Part shown: positions 7,072 through 16,119 of the stretch, in pieces
Layout of the letters: the number at the start of each line of letters is the position of its first letter
Position numbering within the stretch: position 1 is the stretch's first letter
Source of the DNA: a virus
IMG/VR virus record: IMGVR_UViG_3300048836_001050
Span: 1-53,905 of that record
Length of the DNA: 53,905 nt
Direction: 5' to 3' (one strand)
Notes under the pieces: model-generated
Told to the model about the DNA's origin: nothing
Database searches by the model: none
What the model saw: the letters and a program-made list of their open reading frames with translations, nothing else
Translations under genes and position numbers: made by a program

Positions 7072-9804
7072 TTAAAGCACCTCGATAATCTGCATTCGCT
7101 TGTCTTCGGCCAGCCGCACCGAAAGTTCCATTTGTGGCCCGTCACCAGCGTTCAGTGCTGCAAAGACAATATCTTCAGTTAAAAACTTGATGGCATTTAT
7201 CGTTACCAGATCTCCTTCGCGCACGGACGGGTCGTAATCCACCGTGATTTGCGCTGTCCACGGCAGCAATCCCTGGGGCGTGAGAGGGGTAATGTTGAGA
7301 AACTCGCGCGCCGCCAGTCGGCAGGCCGCATCGCTTTTGAGTGCTTCGTTCTGCGAAGCGGTGTAGTGATTGGGCGTTCCGGTGTAAAACATCGAATTTT
7401 CAAAGCGCGGATCAGTCGCCTGAGGAATGGACTCCGTCGCTTCGAAGGGCTGGCCTGTAAGCGGGTCTTTATCGCCGTAGAACGTTGCCGAGGTGTAGTA
7501 CTCCCGCGTGTCCTGCATCAGGACGATTCCCCCCGCTTGACCGGCCTTGCGCCGCAAGCGCAGTTTCGAATTCGGTGGCGCAGTCGTGGAATAGGCGAGG
7601 TCGGGCCGCACGCGAAAAGCCTTGCGCGTGAGATGGATACCGTCTTCGTTTTCCCAAAGCTCCCAGCGCGGCGCGTGGTCTTTGACCAACTGCTGCATCC
7701 ATTCCCAGTATTTCGTGCCTGCACTCGGCTTAATGCGAAACGGTTTCCCAACATGGCTCGGCTTGATTTGCGCCAGGTCATCTGTAATCTCACTCGGAAT
7801 GCCGACATAGCGCGAAAGCGGCAGTCCGCCGTCGCGCGCCAGTGAACGCAGAGCATCGTTCACACGAACTCCGTCACAGGAAAACCGAGCTTCGATTTCA
7901 GAATTCAAAAACCCGCTCGCGCCGCCGATTTCGACTTCGACCAAGTCACCGATGCTTGCTGCGGCTTGCAAATATCCACCGTTATCGCTCAGGTCGCTGA
8001 TCGCCGGGTGCGCATTGGTTGGGATGTAACCACCCTTTTGAATAACGGTGGTTTCCATGGTCGTGGTGTCCATCAGTTCGACATCAGCGGCAAGTCCCGC
8101 CAGTGGAATGAGAAGCCGCGATACGTTGTCGGCGTTATGAACGTGCAATTTGCTCAGGCGGCCACGCTTTTTCGTTGCCTGCATCGTAACATCTACGATG
8201 TGATTGCCGCTGTTGGCGGCGGGATTAGCGGCCTGGATTTGCGAGTTCCAGTGCTCGGTTTCTTCCTCGTCCACAACTGCCGCGATATATAACTCAACGC
8301 CGTAAAACTCCGGCGTGCGCCGGTCGCCTTCGAGCGTGACGACAATTTGATACAGGCCATCCGCCGGCACGCCGCCCCAGACTTTGGGCGCCTGCACTTC
8401 GACCAGTTGGGCTGAAAGCGTCGTCCCTTCCGGAGCCAGGCCGTTGATCGAAAACCGTAACTCGTCTTCGTCAAAGGCGAACGGAATCGGGAATGCGGGC
8501 GTCCTCGCTTTGCCCGGCGTGTGAAAAACCTCGCCATAAAGCACGCCCCATTTGCCGCCGTCGCTGTGCAATTGGATGTTCCCGCTCAGGCTGTGAGGGC
8601 GATACGAAACATCATCCGGCTTGTCTTTTTGCCATTCTTTGTTTTCGTAAATCCTGCGTTCATCGCCGACGTGAATCACGACGTGGCCACTTTCGAGCGG
8701 AATAAAAGTAATGTCCACCGGCACGTTCAAAAGGCTGCGCGAGGCTTCCTGTAAAACGAATTGCATCCTCGCGATAATCAGCTCATCTTCGATTTCGCGC
8801 TTGCGTTCTGCGTCCGCTGCCGTCAGCCCACGCTTGGATTCTTTTAAATCCTCGATCCTTTGCTCAAGGGCTTTGATGGAAGCGCTCTCCGAGGTCGTCA
8901 GTGCCTTGTCGCCTCCGTCACGCTTTTTGGCATCGTTGCGAATTTTCTGGATGTCGAGATGCCAGCCTAAAATAATTTGCTGGTCGTCGGGCGTGAGCCG
9001 CCCGCGATCTTTGATTTCTTCCAGTTCCCCACGCAAAGCTTCGGCGTCATCCGCGTCAAGGCGATAATGCACGAAGTCGGCGCTGTTGCCGTCACTGCCG
9101 ATGATCAGCGAGTACTCCCGCCCCAGCGCAATTTCAAAATCGTGGTCGGCCTGGCCTTTGGGCGGTTCCAGTCGTTTGAGCCGCAGAGCCACACCGCCTT
9201 CGATGGGAAGCACGCCAAAAACCGTGACCGGCACGTTCGCGACGCCCAAACCCCAAAAAATGCCTTCCGTGCCGCTCCCGCTCCAGTTGAATGAAGTTTC
9301 GAGGTAGCCTGCGCCGCCATCCGCGATCTGCGACAACAGATTTTCAAGAGTTTCAATTTCAGCAACGTCCTCTTCGTCTTTGTTTTCCTTGCCGAGCAAT
9401 TCGTCCAATTCGTTTTCATACTGGGCGCGGGCGAGAGCGCGGTATTCTTCTTCTTTTGCGCTGGGTGCGTAAAACCAGTCGCGTCCGGCGCGCGTGTTTT
9501 TCCACTCGACGGTGTAGTCGCAAATCAGGGCCGGCGGCTTGATGTTCTCGTAGTCGAAACTGCCTTCGGCGTCGAGGGCTTTCTCGTCAATGCCGACCCA
9601 GATCAAGCCGCCCAGATCGGCGTATTGATGCACGCTTTGGAAAATCGTGTTTGTATCGCGCCGCCCACCCCTCGCCCGAACACCTCTGGCTCGCGCCAAC
9701 GCCACCAATTCATTGGTGTAAATTTCGTAATCGAACGCCGGATGAATCACTTCATTGCGATAAAACCGCGCCCGCGGATAATACGGCGTTTTCCAATCAG
9801 TCAC
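7072..9804 (-). CDS. Tail hub / tail-associated protein
   Basis: This 910-residue protein has beta-rich ends and a charged helical centre at about residues 245-345 (RGLTAADAERKREIEDEL), probably a coiled coil. The C-terminal part contains DYDPSVREGDLVTIN followed by a final beta segment. That is reminiscent of the gp27/gp44 hub domain of tail-associated proteins, where a '(R)EGDxVxI' turn is common. Position, two genes after the tape measure, is where siphoviruses encode the distal tail and hub proteins. No peptidase or lysozyme motif was seen. Confidence 0.55.
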   Translation of the reverse strand: MTDWKTPYYPRARFYRNEVIHPAFDYEIYTNELVALARARGVRARGGRRDTNTIFQSVHQYADLGGLIWVGIDEKALDAEGSFDYENIKPPALICDYTVEWKNTRAGRDWFYAPSAKEEEYRALARAQYENELDELLGKENKDEEDVAEIETLENLLSQIADGGAGYLETSFNWSGSGTEGIFWGLGVANVPVTVFGVLPIEGGVALRLKRLEPPKGQADHDFEIALGREYSLIIGSDGNSADFVHYRLDADDAEALRGELEEIKDRGRLTPDDQQIILGWHLDIQKIRNDAKKRDGGDKALTTSESASIKALEQRIEDLKESKRGLTAADAERKREIEDELIIARMQFVLQEASRSLLNVPVDITFIPLESGHVVIHVGDERRIYENKEWQKDKPDDVSYRPHSLSGNIQLHSDGGKWGVLYGEVFHTPGKARTPAFPIPFAFDEDELRFSINGLAPEGTTLSAQLVEVQAPKVWGGVPADGLYQIVVTLEGDRRTPEFYGVELYIAAVVDEEETEHWNSQIQAANPAANSGNHIVDVTMQATKKRGRLSKLHVHNADNVSRLLIPLAGLAADVELMDTTTMETTVIQKGGYIPTNAHPAISDLSDNGGYLQAAASIGDLVEVEIGGASGFLNSEIEARFSCDGVRVNDALRSLARDGGLPLSRYVGIPSEITDDLAQIKPSHVGKPFRIKPSAGTKYWEWMQQLVKDHAPRWELWENEDGIHLTRKAFRVRPDLAYSTTAPPNSKLRLRRKAGQAGGIVLMQDTREYYTSATFYGDKDPLTGQPFEATESIPQATDPRFENSMFYTGTPNHYTASQNEALKSDAACRLAAREFLNITPLTPQGLLPWTAQITVDYDPSVREGDLVTINAIKFLTEDIVFAALNAGDGPQMELSVRLAEDKRMQIIEVL

Positions 9805-9836
9805 CTCTCAATCACCTCCTTTTGATAATTCGCCTT

Positions 9837-10970
9837 TTACTCGCCGGCCGGCAGCGAAATCCACAGCAGCCCGGCATCGTCGCTTTGCCAGCGCGGCAAG
9901 CCGGTTTCGTCGCAAATATAAACCGTTCCGTCTTCGGCGACGCTGAGGGAGTAATAGCCCTCACCGGCGTTGGCCGCGACGCGTTTGAGATCTCCGACAC
10001 CTTCATCGCTGAGTCGCCGTGTCACCAGCGCGCTGCCCCGTCGCGCCAGCGCCAGACGGATATTTTCGATTCTCACCAGTTGCGGCATTTGCACGCTCGC
10101 TTCAAAGATCGGCGCAGGCACGGTTTGTCTGACTTCGTCCGGCACCGGATAACCGACTTTGCGCCATGTTCGCTGGGTGTCGAAACTTTCATATTCAAAA
10201 TATCCATCGTCTTGAAGTACTCCCAAAATTTCGCGTCCGTCCGGCATTAAAACCAGGCTCGGCTCGCTCGCGCCGCGAACAAAGCCGTGCTCGTTCAACG
10301 TGCGATGAAACGGCCAGCTATGGCCTCCCTGTATGGCCGTCCGGCTCGGCTGGCCGCCCAATGGCCGCGCCGCGACAATCTCGCCAAAAAAGCCCGCTGC
10401 CGTATCCAGCATCCGGCGCACGCCTTCGCGGAAACGGAATTGCCACTCCGGGCGCGTGCTCGCGCCCATGCCCCAGTGATCCTGAATTACCTTGAGCTTT
10501 GCGCCCACGGGCACGTTCATTCGATAAACCGGCGACTGCCACTCCTCGATGATGGTCGCCACAATGTCGGTGTAAGAACTGCCGCCGCCCGGAATCAGAA
10601 TGCCGAACTCGCTGAACTCGGTTCCGCCCAATGTGTAGCTCCACGAAGGATTTTCCGCCGACGTTTCCGCGCCGCCGATAATGGGCGTGGTTATGACTTC
10701 TTTTTGAAACGCCCAGGTGAACAATTGCAATCCGCCGGGAAAGCCGATTGACACCATCCCGATGGTGAGTGAAACGGTTTGCTCGAAGAGCACTCTTTCG
10801 CCATCCACGATTTGAATGATCCACGTGCCGGTGGCGGAGCGGTTGCCGAAACCGAAAGAAAATAACGGCACCGCCCAGACGAGGGCGCGCTTGTATTGAA
10901 ACTGCCCCGCCAGTGCGGTGTTGGGCAGCGTGCCGTCGGACTTGGTTGATTTCCATTCGGTAAATGCCAT
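9837..10970 (-). CDS. Putative distal tail protein
   Basis: This 377-residue, largely beta protein is the first tail gene after the tape measure, the usual place of the distal-tail (Dit-like) protein. Segments such as PVYRMNVPVGAKLKVIQDHW and a C-terminal repeat-like region (DGTVYICDETGLPRWQSDD) suggest a beta-sandwich plus propeller-like tail. Assignment rests on synteny; no signature motif was identified. Confidence 0.5.
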   Translation of the reverse strand: MAFTEWKSTKSDGTLPNTALAGQFQYKRALVWAVPLFSFGFGNRSATGTWIIQIVDGERVLFEQTVSLTIGMVSIGFPGGLQLFTWAFQKEVITTPIIGGAETSAENPSWSYTLGGTEFSEFGILIPGGGSSYTDIVATIIEEWQSPVYRMNVPVGAKLKVIQDHWGMGASTRPEWQFRFREGVRRMLDTAAGFFGEIVAARPLGGQPSRTAIQGGHSWPFHRTLNEHGFVRGASEPSLVLMPDGREILGVLQDDGYFEYESFDTQRTWRKVGYPVPDEVRQTVPAPIFEASVQMPQLVRIENIRLALARRGSALVTRRLSDEGVGDLKRVAANAGEGYYSLSVAEDGTVYICDETGLPRWQSDDAGLLWISLPAGE

Positions 10971-10986
10971 CGCTTTGGTTGAGATT

Positions 10987-11014
10987 TTGTCGGATGCTGC
11001 CGGTAAGATAAAAT
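10987..11014 (+). promoter_or_regulatory. Sigma70-like promoter of the twin microprotein genes
   Basis: TTGTCG (10987-10992) and TAAAAT (11009-11014) are 16 nt apart. The expected start point is about 11021-11022, 1-2 nt before the ATG at 11023. No ribosome binding site is present, so the transcript would be leaderless or nearly so. Confidence 0.45.
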
Positions 11015-11022
11015 TTCAGATT

Positions 11023-11190
11023 ATGGAAAACAAGAATAACGGTGCGCTGCTAATGACTGCATTGAGCCTGCTGTTTTTCGCTGCGATTGCTTTTATCATC
11101 ATTCAATTCATGTACAACGGGCCAGCAGAAAACGAGGCCACCAATAGTCTCGGCACTCAGCTTTCTGAAAAACGCGCGCGGGGTGAATAG
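11023..11190 (+). CDS. Membrane microprotein 1 (55 aa), tape-measure-like tail
   Basis: This single-pass membrane protein begins MENKNNGALLMTALSLLF, with a hydrophobic helix at about residues 9-29 and a short charged C-terminus, FMYNGPAENEATNSLG followed by TQLSEKRARGE. It lies on the opposite strand to the tail genes on both sides. The C-terminal segment resembles residues about 638-662 of the neighbouring tape measure protein (LYNRPAEK...GSKLSEKRAK). The shared YN-PAE...LSEKRA pattern and the preceding hydrophobic stretch suggest common descent. Known superinfection exclusion proteins of some phages are small membrane proteins that act through the tape measure; such a role here is inference. 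Confidence 0.65.
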   Translation: MENKNNGALLMTALSLLFFAAIAFIIIQFMYNGPAENEATNSLGTQLSEKRARGE

Positions 11191-11192
11191 TC

Positions 11193-11354
11193 ATGAAAAA
11201 TAATAAAAGTAACTATTTGCTGGTTATCGGACTGAGCCTGCTCTTTTTGGCTGCGGCTGCTTTTGTTACTGTGCAGTTCGGTTTTAATAGACACGCGGAA
11301 AATGAAGCGACTAATAGCCTTTCGATTCAGCTTGCGGAAAATAGAGCGCGTTAA
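11193..11354 (+). CDS. Membrane microprotein 2 (53 aa), paralogue of microprotein 1
   Basis: This protein starts 2 nt after the stop of microprotein 1, so translation is probably coupled. It begins MKNNKSNYLLVIGLSLLFL, has one transmembrane helix, and ends in NRHAENEATNSLSIQLAENRAR. It shares the GALSLLF/GLSLLF helix and the AENEATNSL...QL.E.RAR tail with its neighbour, so the pair arose by tandem duplication. Its stop is 18 nt from the convergent stop of the tape measure gene. No terminator is evident. Confidence 0.65.
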   Translation: MKNNKSNYLLVIGLSLLFLAAAAFVTVQFGFNRHAENEATNSLSIQLAENRAR

Positions 11355-11372
11355 GTAATCATTTTTCCCATT

Positions 11373-13904
11373 TCAATAGGTAGGCATCGGCGTCATGGCC
11401 GCGTGATGCCGGTTGCGGTGTGCAATGTCAGCCGGACGGTTCGGGATTTTTACGTTCACAATGGTTTCTCCATTCCTTTGATGGGTGTACTGTGGCTGTT
11501 CCTTAGCTCTGACCTCTCTTAGCCACTGCTCATCTTTCCGGCGCTGTTCGCGCTGCCATCTGGGATCGAGGCCGCGATTATACAGCCCTTTCGCTTTTAA
11601 CTCCTCGTCACGCGCGCGCATCCCTTCCGCCGAATGCGGATCGGGCAGTTGTCTTCGCTGCTCTTCGCGTGCGGCTATCGCTTCAGCCGAATTCGGGTTG
11701 TAAATCTGCACATCGCGTTTGCGGGCAAGGTTGCGATAATTTTCAGCAGCGATGCGCTTTGATTCAGCTTCGGTTTCCAAATCGATGATGTCCTGATCGT
11801 CCCACGTCCAGGCGTTTTCTCGATTCAATTTGTCGGCCTGAGCCTGTAATTTGTTTGCGTCCTCTTCGGCCTGTTGCGCCCGTTCTTCCAGCGTCAGTTT
11901 CCGTCCGACATTTTCCTTCGCACGCTTTTCGGATAGCTTGCTACCAAAATCTCCTTCCTCTGCAATTTTTTCAGCCGGACGGTTGTACAGCATATTTGCG
12001 CCCTCACGCAGCGTCACAGCGGCTCCGATCAAAAGCGCTGCCGGTGGGTTAAACGCGGCCAGTGCCGCCGCGCCCAGCCCGACGCCCAACCCCGCCGCCA
12101 TGCTCTCGCCCTGCGATTTTCCCAGCACTTTCAGGTCTTCGTACACACCGACACCGGCGAAAGCACCGGTCAAAGCGCCACCGGCGGCCGCGCCAACCGA
12201 AGTGCGGCCCAGCAGCCCTTTGAGTCCTTTTGAGTTTTTCGCGGCAGTGGCGATCTGACTTTCCCACGCCTTGACCACGTCGCGCGCAGCGAAGCGACCC
12301 GTTAGAGTGTCACGGTAGCGACCGTATCCCAAAAACTGATATCGGCTGGCGGCGCCCGGCAGATTCGTGGCGGAGGTTCCGCCCGTTATCAGCGGGCGCC
12401 CCAGAAAGTCGCGTGCCCTGCCCAATGCTCCCGCAAAACGTCCACCGCGCGCGGTGGCGGCTGCATCCGCCGTTTTCGCCGCTGCCGCCGAAGCATCGCG
12501 CGCCGCGTTCAAAGCCGTCTGCGCGTTGGCCTGCGCCGCGTTCAGCCCGGTGCGCGCGTTGCGAAGCGTCGCAATTCTCTTTTCCGCTTCGAGAACCTTT
12601 TGCGCCGCATCCGCTGCTTTAGCCGCCGCCGCCGCCTCGCCTTTGGTACCGACGGCGGCTTGCGCCGCCTTGGACGCAACAGAGGCTTTGCCGCGTGCCG
12701 TGTCCAGCGCCACCATCGCGCGCGAAAGACTTTTGCTGGTGACGATGCGTGCTTTTTCGATCTGGGTGATTTTTGCCGCTGCCTGAAGTTCTGCCGCCGA
12801 CGCAGCAGCGGCTTTTCCGGTTTGGGTTGCCAATGTGCCTTTGGCCGCTGCCGCCGCGGTCGCCGCGTCACCAGCAGCGCCGATGGCAGCGCCTTCTTTT
12901 CCTGCGACAACCGTTTTTGCGGCTTCGGCGGCGGCGTCGGATTTGGTGGCAAGTTCCAAAGTTTTTTTCGCCGCCGCCGTGGTTTTTAGGATGTGGTTCA
13001 GTTTGATATACGCGCCGGCGATAATCGCGGCCCCGCTTCCAATCCCGGCGAGAATTAACCCGGTTTTGACCAGTTCGGGATTGTTCCTGACAAACTTCGT
13101 CGTCGCGTCCGTTATTCCCGTCAAATCGCTGATCAGGCCGGTGCCGTCGGCAGAAAGGATTTCGCCGAGGGCGTCGCCCAACTGAAAAACCGCGCTTGAA
13201 AGGTTGGAAACCTGTCCGGGAAAGGTCTTGGACGCTTCCATCATCGCGCCGCCGTACAATTCCCGGAAACCTTTCAAAAGCGCATCCACGCCGACATCAC
13301 TCTTGATGGTGTAGGTGCCTTCCATCAACTTTTGTTTTTGTTCGTCGGTCAGGCGCAGTTGCTTTTGGAGAATAGCCAGAGCATTGATGCCGCGATCGCC
13401 CAGCTGATTGATTTCCTCCATCGAAATCCGGCCTTTGCTTTTCATCTGGCCGATGGCACGAGAAATCCCCATGAAATCTTCGGTGCCGCCGCCGCTGCCC
13501 GAAGTCGCATCACCGATATCCCGCAGCGTTCCCATCAACTCTTCGGCCTTGAATCCGACGGCCGAAAGCCGTTGTGCGCCTTTGACGGATTCTTTGAACG
13601 AAAACGGCGAAGTGCGGTCAAACTGGCGCAGTTCCTCGATTTTGGCTTTGGCGGCATTCATGCTGCCGAGGGTTTTTGAGAACCCGATTTCGGCCATCTG
13701 AATTTCGCCGTGCGCTTTCAGCGAGGCAAGGCCCAGCGCGCCCAGCCCGGCAGCACCGGCAGTCCCTAACGCCAAAAGGCGGTCGCTGAGCCGGTCGGCG
13801 CGGCCTTCTGCAGTCGCCATGTCGCCGCCGATGGCGCGCAAGTCGCCGCGCAAGCCGGAAACGCCTTCCTGTATAAATCGGGTGACGACGGTATCGATGG
13901 CCAT
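11373..13904 (-). CDS. Tape measure protein
   Basis: This 843-residue protein carries the typical tape-measure N-terminal domain (TIGR02675-like: GFSKTLGSMNAAKAKIEEL, FDRTSPFSFKESVKGAQRL, AIGQMKSKGRISMEEINQLG). An extended Ala-rich helical/coiled-coil region follows at about residues 300-480, with two hydrophobic stretches (for example VKTGLILAGIGSGAAIIAGA and a region at about 590-640), then a charged C-terminus. It sets tail length and is ejected during DNA entry. At about 1.5 angstrom per residue it predicts a tail near 125 nm. Residues about 638-662 resemble the microproteins encoded just beyond its stop. No AGTACT palindrome occurs in this gene, although it is frequent elsewhere. Confidence 0.93.
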   Translation of the reverse strand: MAIDTVVTRFIQEGVSGLRGDLRAIGGDMATAEGRADRLSDRLLALGTAGAAGLGALGLASLKAHGEIQMAEIGFSKTLGSMNAAKAKIEELRQFDRTSPFSFKESVKGAQRLSAVGFKAEELMGTLRDIGDATSGSGGGTEDFMGISRAIGQMKSKGRISMEEINQLGDRGINALAILQKQLRLTDEQKQKLMEGTYTIKSDVGVDALLKGFRELYGGAMMEASKTFPGQVSNLSSAVFQLGDALGEILSADGTGLISDLTGITDATTKFVRNNPELVKTGLILAGIGSGAAIIAGAYIKLNHILKTTAAAKKTLELATKSDAAAEAAKTVVAGKEGAAIGAAGDAATAAAAAKGTLATQTGKAAAASAAELQAAAKITQIEKARIVTSKSLSRAMVALDTARGKASVASKAAQAAVGTKGEAAAAAKAADAAQKVLEAEKRIATLRNARTGLNAAQANAQTALNAARDASAAAAKTADAAATARGGRFAGALGRARDFLGRPLITGGTSATNLPGAASRYQFLGYGRYRDTLTGRFAARDVVKAWESQIATAAKNSKGLKGLLGRTSVGAAAGGALTGAFAGVGVYEDLKVLGKSQGESMAAGLGVGLGAAALAAFNPPAALLIGAAVTLREGANMLYNRPAEKIAEEGDFGSKLSEKRAKENVGRKLTLEERAQQAEEDANKLQAQADKLNRENAWTWDDQDIIDLETEAESKRIAAENYRNLARKRDVQIYNPNSAEAIAAREEQRRQLPDPHSAEGMRARDEELKAKGLYNRGLDPRWQREQRRKDEQWLREVRAKEQPQYTHQRNGETIVNVKIPNRPADIAHRNRHHAAMTPMPTY

Positions 13905-13936
13905 GGATTAGGAAAAAGTGAGTGCGGCGAGTAGCG

Positions 13937-14605
13937 TTATCCGTCTTCTTTCATCAGTGCTTGGGTGATTTTCTCGGCTTGAAGTTGCCTCGCCCATTCC
14001 GGTGCCGCAGCTTCAAGTTTGGCGAGTTTGTGAACGGCTTCGCGGGCTTCGGGAGTACTCAGGTCGTTGCTGGTGACATACTCCACCCAATAAGCGACAA
14101 AGCCGCTTTTAACAAGCAGATCATGAAAGGCGGCTTCCCAGCGCGAATGCGCCGTGACGAGGTTAAGTTCCCTTGATTCCGGCGTCGCACTCTCGTCTTT
14201 TGTGCCCCACGTCGCGGTAAGAATCGCTAGTGTCAAGCGGCGATTGTCCGGTCCGCTCACTTCGTCTTTCAGCAGCCATTCTACAGTCGCGTCATCCAAC
14301 ATCTTGCCGTCGCCAGCGCGCACGCCGTAGCGCAAAAGCAATCGCTCGCGGTTGAGTTCATCGAGTTCCGAAGTCGAGGACTTCATACCGCGCAACTTCG
14401 GATCGGGGTGATCGAGCGGATAATACTGCTCGATGTTTTCATAGCGGTGCATGGCAAAGCTGGGAATCGTTCCGTAGTAAACGGTGCCGCCCAAACCCTC
14501 ATGCTCGAATGTTTTTAGTGTCGACAAGTCCGGCTGTCGTCCCTGTCTTTCCTGCACGCGCTCGCGGATTTCTTCCAGCGAAAGGACTTTTTTTTCTTCG
14601 TTCAT
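13937..14605 (-). CDS. Putative tail assembly chaperone
   Basis: This 222-residue charged, helical protein lies directly upstream of the tape measure gene, the standard place of the tail assembly chaperone pair (lambda G/GT). Only one long frame is present here. I did not see a clear slippery heptamer with a second frame, so a single-chain chaperone or a separate tape-measure partner is possible. No domain recognised. Confidence 0.5.
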   Translation of the reverse strand: MNEEKKVLSLEEIRERVQERQGRQPDLSTLKTFEHEGLGGTVYYGTIPSFAMHRYENIEQYYPLDHPDPKLRGMKSSTSELDELNRERLLLRYGVRAGDGKMLDDATVEWLLKDEVSGPDNRRLTLAILTATWGTKDESATPESRELNLVTAHSRWEAAFHDLLVKSGFVAYWVEYVTSNDLSTPEAREAVHKLAKLEAAAPEWARQLQAEKITQALMKEDG

Positions 14606-14612
14606 GGCAATG

Positions 14613-15029
14613 TTAGGTGGGCGTCGGGCCTTGCTCGCTCAAAGTAAAGGAAAGTTCACTGTTTTGTTGGAACTGGTGATTGATGTTGCGTGAGGTCACC
14701 ACAAAGCGCTTGCCGATGGCGTCCGGCTCACCGCTGACAGCCATTTCGCCGCTGAGCGCCGCTGTCGCTTTGCAATCGAAAACTTCGCCGCGATTGAAGC
14801 GCGCCACGAACGCTGCACGCGCGGCGTCATCGTCGCCGACAACGCGCGTTGTCACATTCCACGTCAGGCGCGAGCGGACATCGACATCAACGTCCATCGC
14901 AGGCGGGCCGCCAATCGGAGTCGAATCGTATTCAACTAATTCGCCCCCACCGCCCTGTACGCCGTTGGCGTGCGTCAACACGCCGCCGACGTTGAGAATA
15001 ATGTTTGTGTCCTTCATGGTTTCAGACAT
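14613..15029 (-). CDS. Putative tail tube protein
   Basis: This 138-residue beta-rich protein (LTWNVTTRVVGDDDAARAAF) starts at an ATG that overlaps the upstream stop (TAATG). It sits between the tail-terminator-like gene and the chaperone-like gene, where the major tail tube gene normally lies. The size is small but within the range of tube proteins. Assignment is by synteny. Confidence 0.45.
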   Translation of the reverse strand: MSETMKDTNIILNVGGVLTHANGVQGGGGELVEYDSTPIGGPPAMDVDVDVRSRLTWNVTTRVVGDDDAARAAFVARFNRGEVFDCKATAALSGEMAVSGEPDAIGKRFVVTSRNINHQFQQNSELSFTLSEQGPTPT

Positions 15030-15244
15030 TATTTACCACCATCCTTTTTCACGATTGTTGCCGCTGAATCGGGTGCCTGGTGAAACTCTTCAATCGGCGT
15101 GATTTTGAATCGGCGCCGGGCAGCGGCTTCTGCAACTTTCGGCATGAGTTCGTCCGGCACATCGGCCAGCCCCGCGCCAAAACCGCGCGGGTTGCCGTCC
15201 TTGTCGTAAACCGTCACGACTTTTTCCAAAATGACTTTGGGCAT
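15029..15244 (-). CDS. Small conserved-looking tail-region protein (71 aa)
   Basis: The start MPKVILEKVVTVYDKDGNP is followed by FGAGLADVPDELMPKVAEA and a short Lys-rich end. It is in the head-tail joining block between tail terminator and tail tube candidates. It could be a small joining or tail protein. Function unknown. Confidence 0.5.
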   Translation of the reverse strand: MPKVILEKVVTVYDKDGNPRGFGAGLADVPDELMPKVAEAAARRRFKITPIEEFHQAPDSAATIVKKDGGK

Positions 15245-15253
15245 GAGTACTCC

Positions 15254-15727
15254 TTAATCAAGTAAAGTGTCGGTCGTGCAGGTCAAATTGATTGGCCTGT
15301 TGAATTCAACGCCGTCCAACTCCAGCGCGTCGGCACTTTCTCTGATATTAAAAACGCCCAACCCGATGAGGGTTTGCCGCTCGGTTGGGCTGGATAAAAT
15401 CTGGCGGATGATGCTCGCCACTTTCGCGGTTTCATCGGCCTTAGCGCCTTTTTCATCGCTTTTTACATCGATGGTCACACGGTGGTATTCCTCCATCACG
15501 CGACCATCGTCGGAATCGAATTCATGCGGCGGGTTTTCATCGGCCCCGGTGTAAAGCAAAACTTTGATGCTGCCCGCTATTTTCTCGGTGCCTTTGGGCG
15601 CGGCAAACTTGAGACTGCGCCGCGGCAAGCGCGCTTTAAACGGCGCGGCGGCCAGGCGTCCTTCCAGCCAGGCCAACAGCACGGTTTTCAAATTGTTGGT
15701 TGCGTCCGTCCCCGCTGCCCAAGCCAT
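15254..15727 (-). CDS. Putative tail terminator/completion protein
   Basis: This 157-residue protein starts at the ATG at 15727, which overlaps the upstream stop (TGATG). Its mixed alpha/beta pattern (ATNNLKTVLLAWLEGRL; HRVTIDVKSDEKG; NRPINLTCTT) and its place after the HK97 gp10-like gene match tail terminator (lambda U/gp11-like) proteins. It closes the tail tube for joining to the head. Identification is by position and size. Confidence 0.5.
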   Translation of the reverse strand: MAWAAGTDATNNLKTVLLAWLEGRLAAAPFKARLPRRSLKFAAPKGTEKIAGSIKVLLYTGADENPPHEFDSDDGRVMEEYHRVTIDVKSDEKGAKADETAKVASIIRQILSSPTERQTLIGLGVFNIRESADALELDGVEFNRPINLTCTTDTLLD

Positions 15728-16116
15728 CAATCTCCAATGATTCCACGCTGCGCATCGCGGCTCAATCTTTTCAGCTGTCCGCGCGTCTTTTTTTCCAGTG
15801 CCGGCGCCGGATGCATTTCCAGATTGTGTCCGCCCTTTTTCGAGCGTCCTTTCATGTTCAGGCGCGGCCCGGCGTACAGTGCTTTCGGGCCGTTACCGAT
15901 GTTGTAGCCGACTTCCACGCTCTGCCCTTTGATGCGTCCACCAATCGAACGGCGCATCCGTCCGGTGATCGGTAAATTCGTCACGTTGGTGAGCTGGTCG
16001 TCGTGAACTTCACGCAAGCCTTCGACGAGGACGGCTTTGCTTTCACGACGCAACTTTTGAGTTTGCCCGCGCACCGCGCGAATACGGCGGCGATATTTTT
16101 CCGAAACTTTGGCCAT
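15727..16116 (-). CDS. HK97 gp10-like head-tail connector protein
   Basis: This 129-residue basic protein has an N-terminal helix rich in Arg/Lys (RRRIRAVRGQTQKLRRESKA), the middle segment LPITGRMRRSIGGRIKG and a short loop VGYNIGNGPKALYAGP. The 'TGRLRRS...G...VGxN...YA' pattern is characteristic of HK97 gp10/neck proteins. Neighbours on both sides are connector-type genes. Confidence 0.65.
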   Translation of the reverse strand: MAKVSEKYRRRIRAVRGQTQKLRRESKAVLVEGLREVHDDQLTNVTNLPITGRMRRSIGGRIKGQSVEVGYNIGNGPKALYAGPRLNMKGRSKKGGHNLEMHPAPALEKKTRGQLKRLSRDAQRGIIGD

Positions 16117-16119
16117 ATC

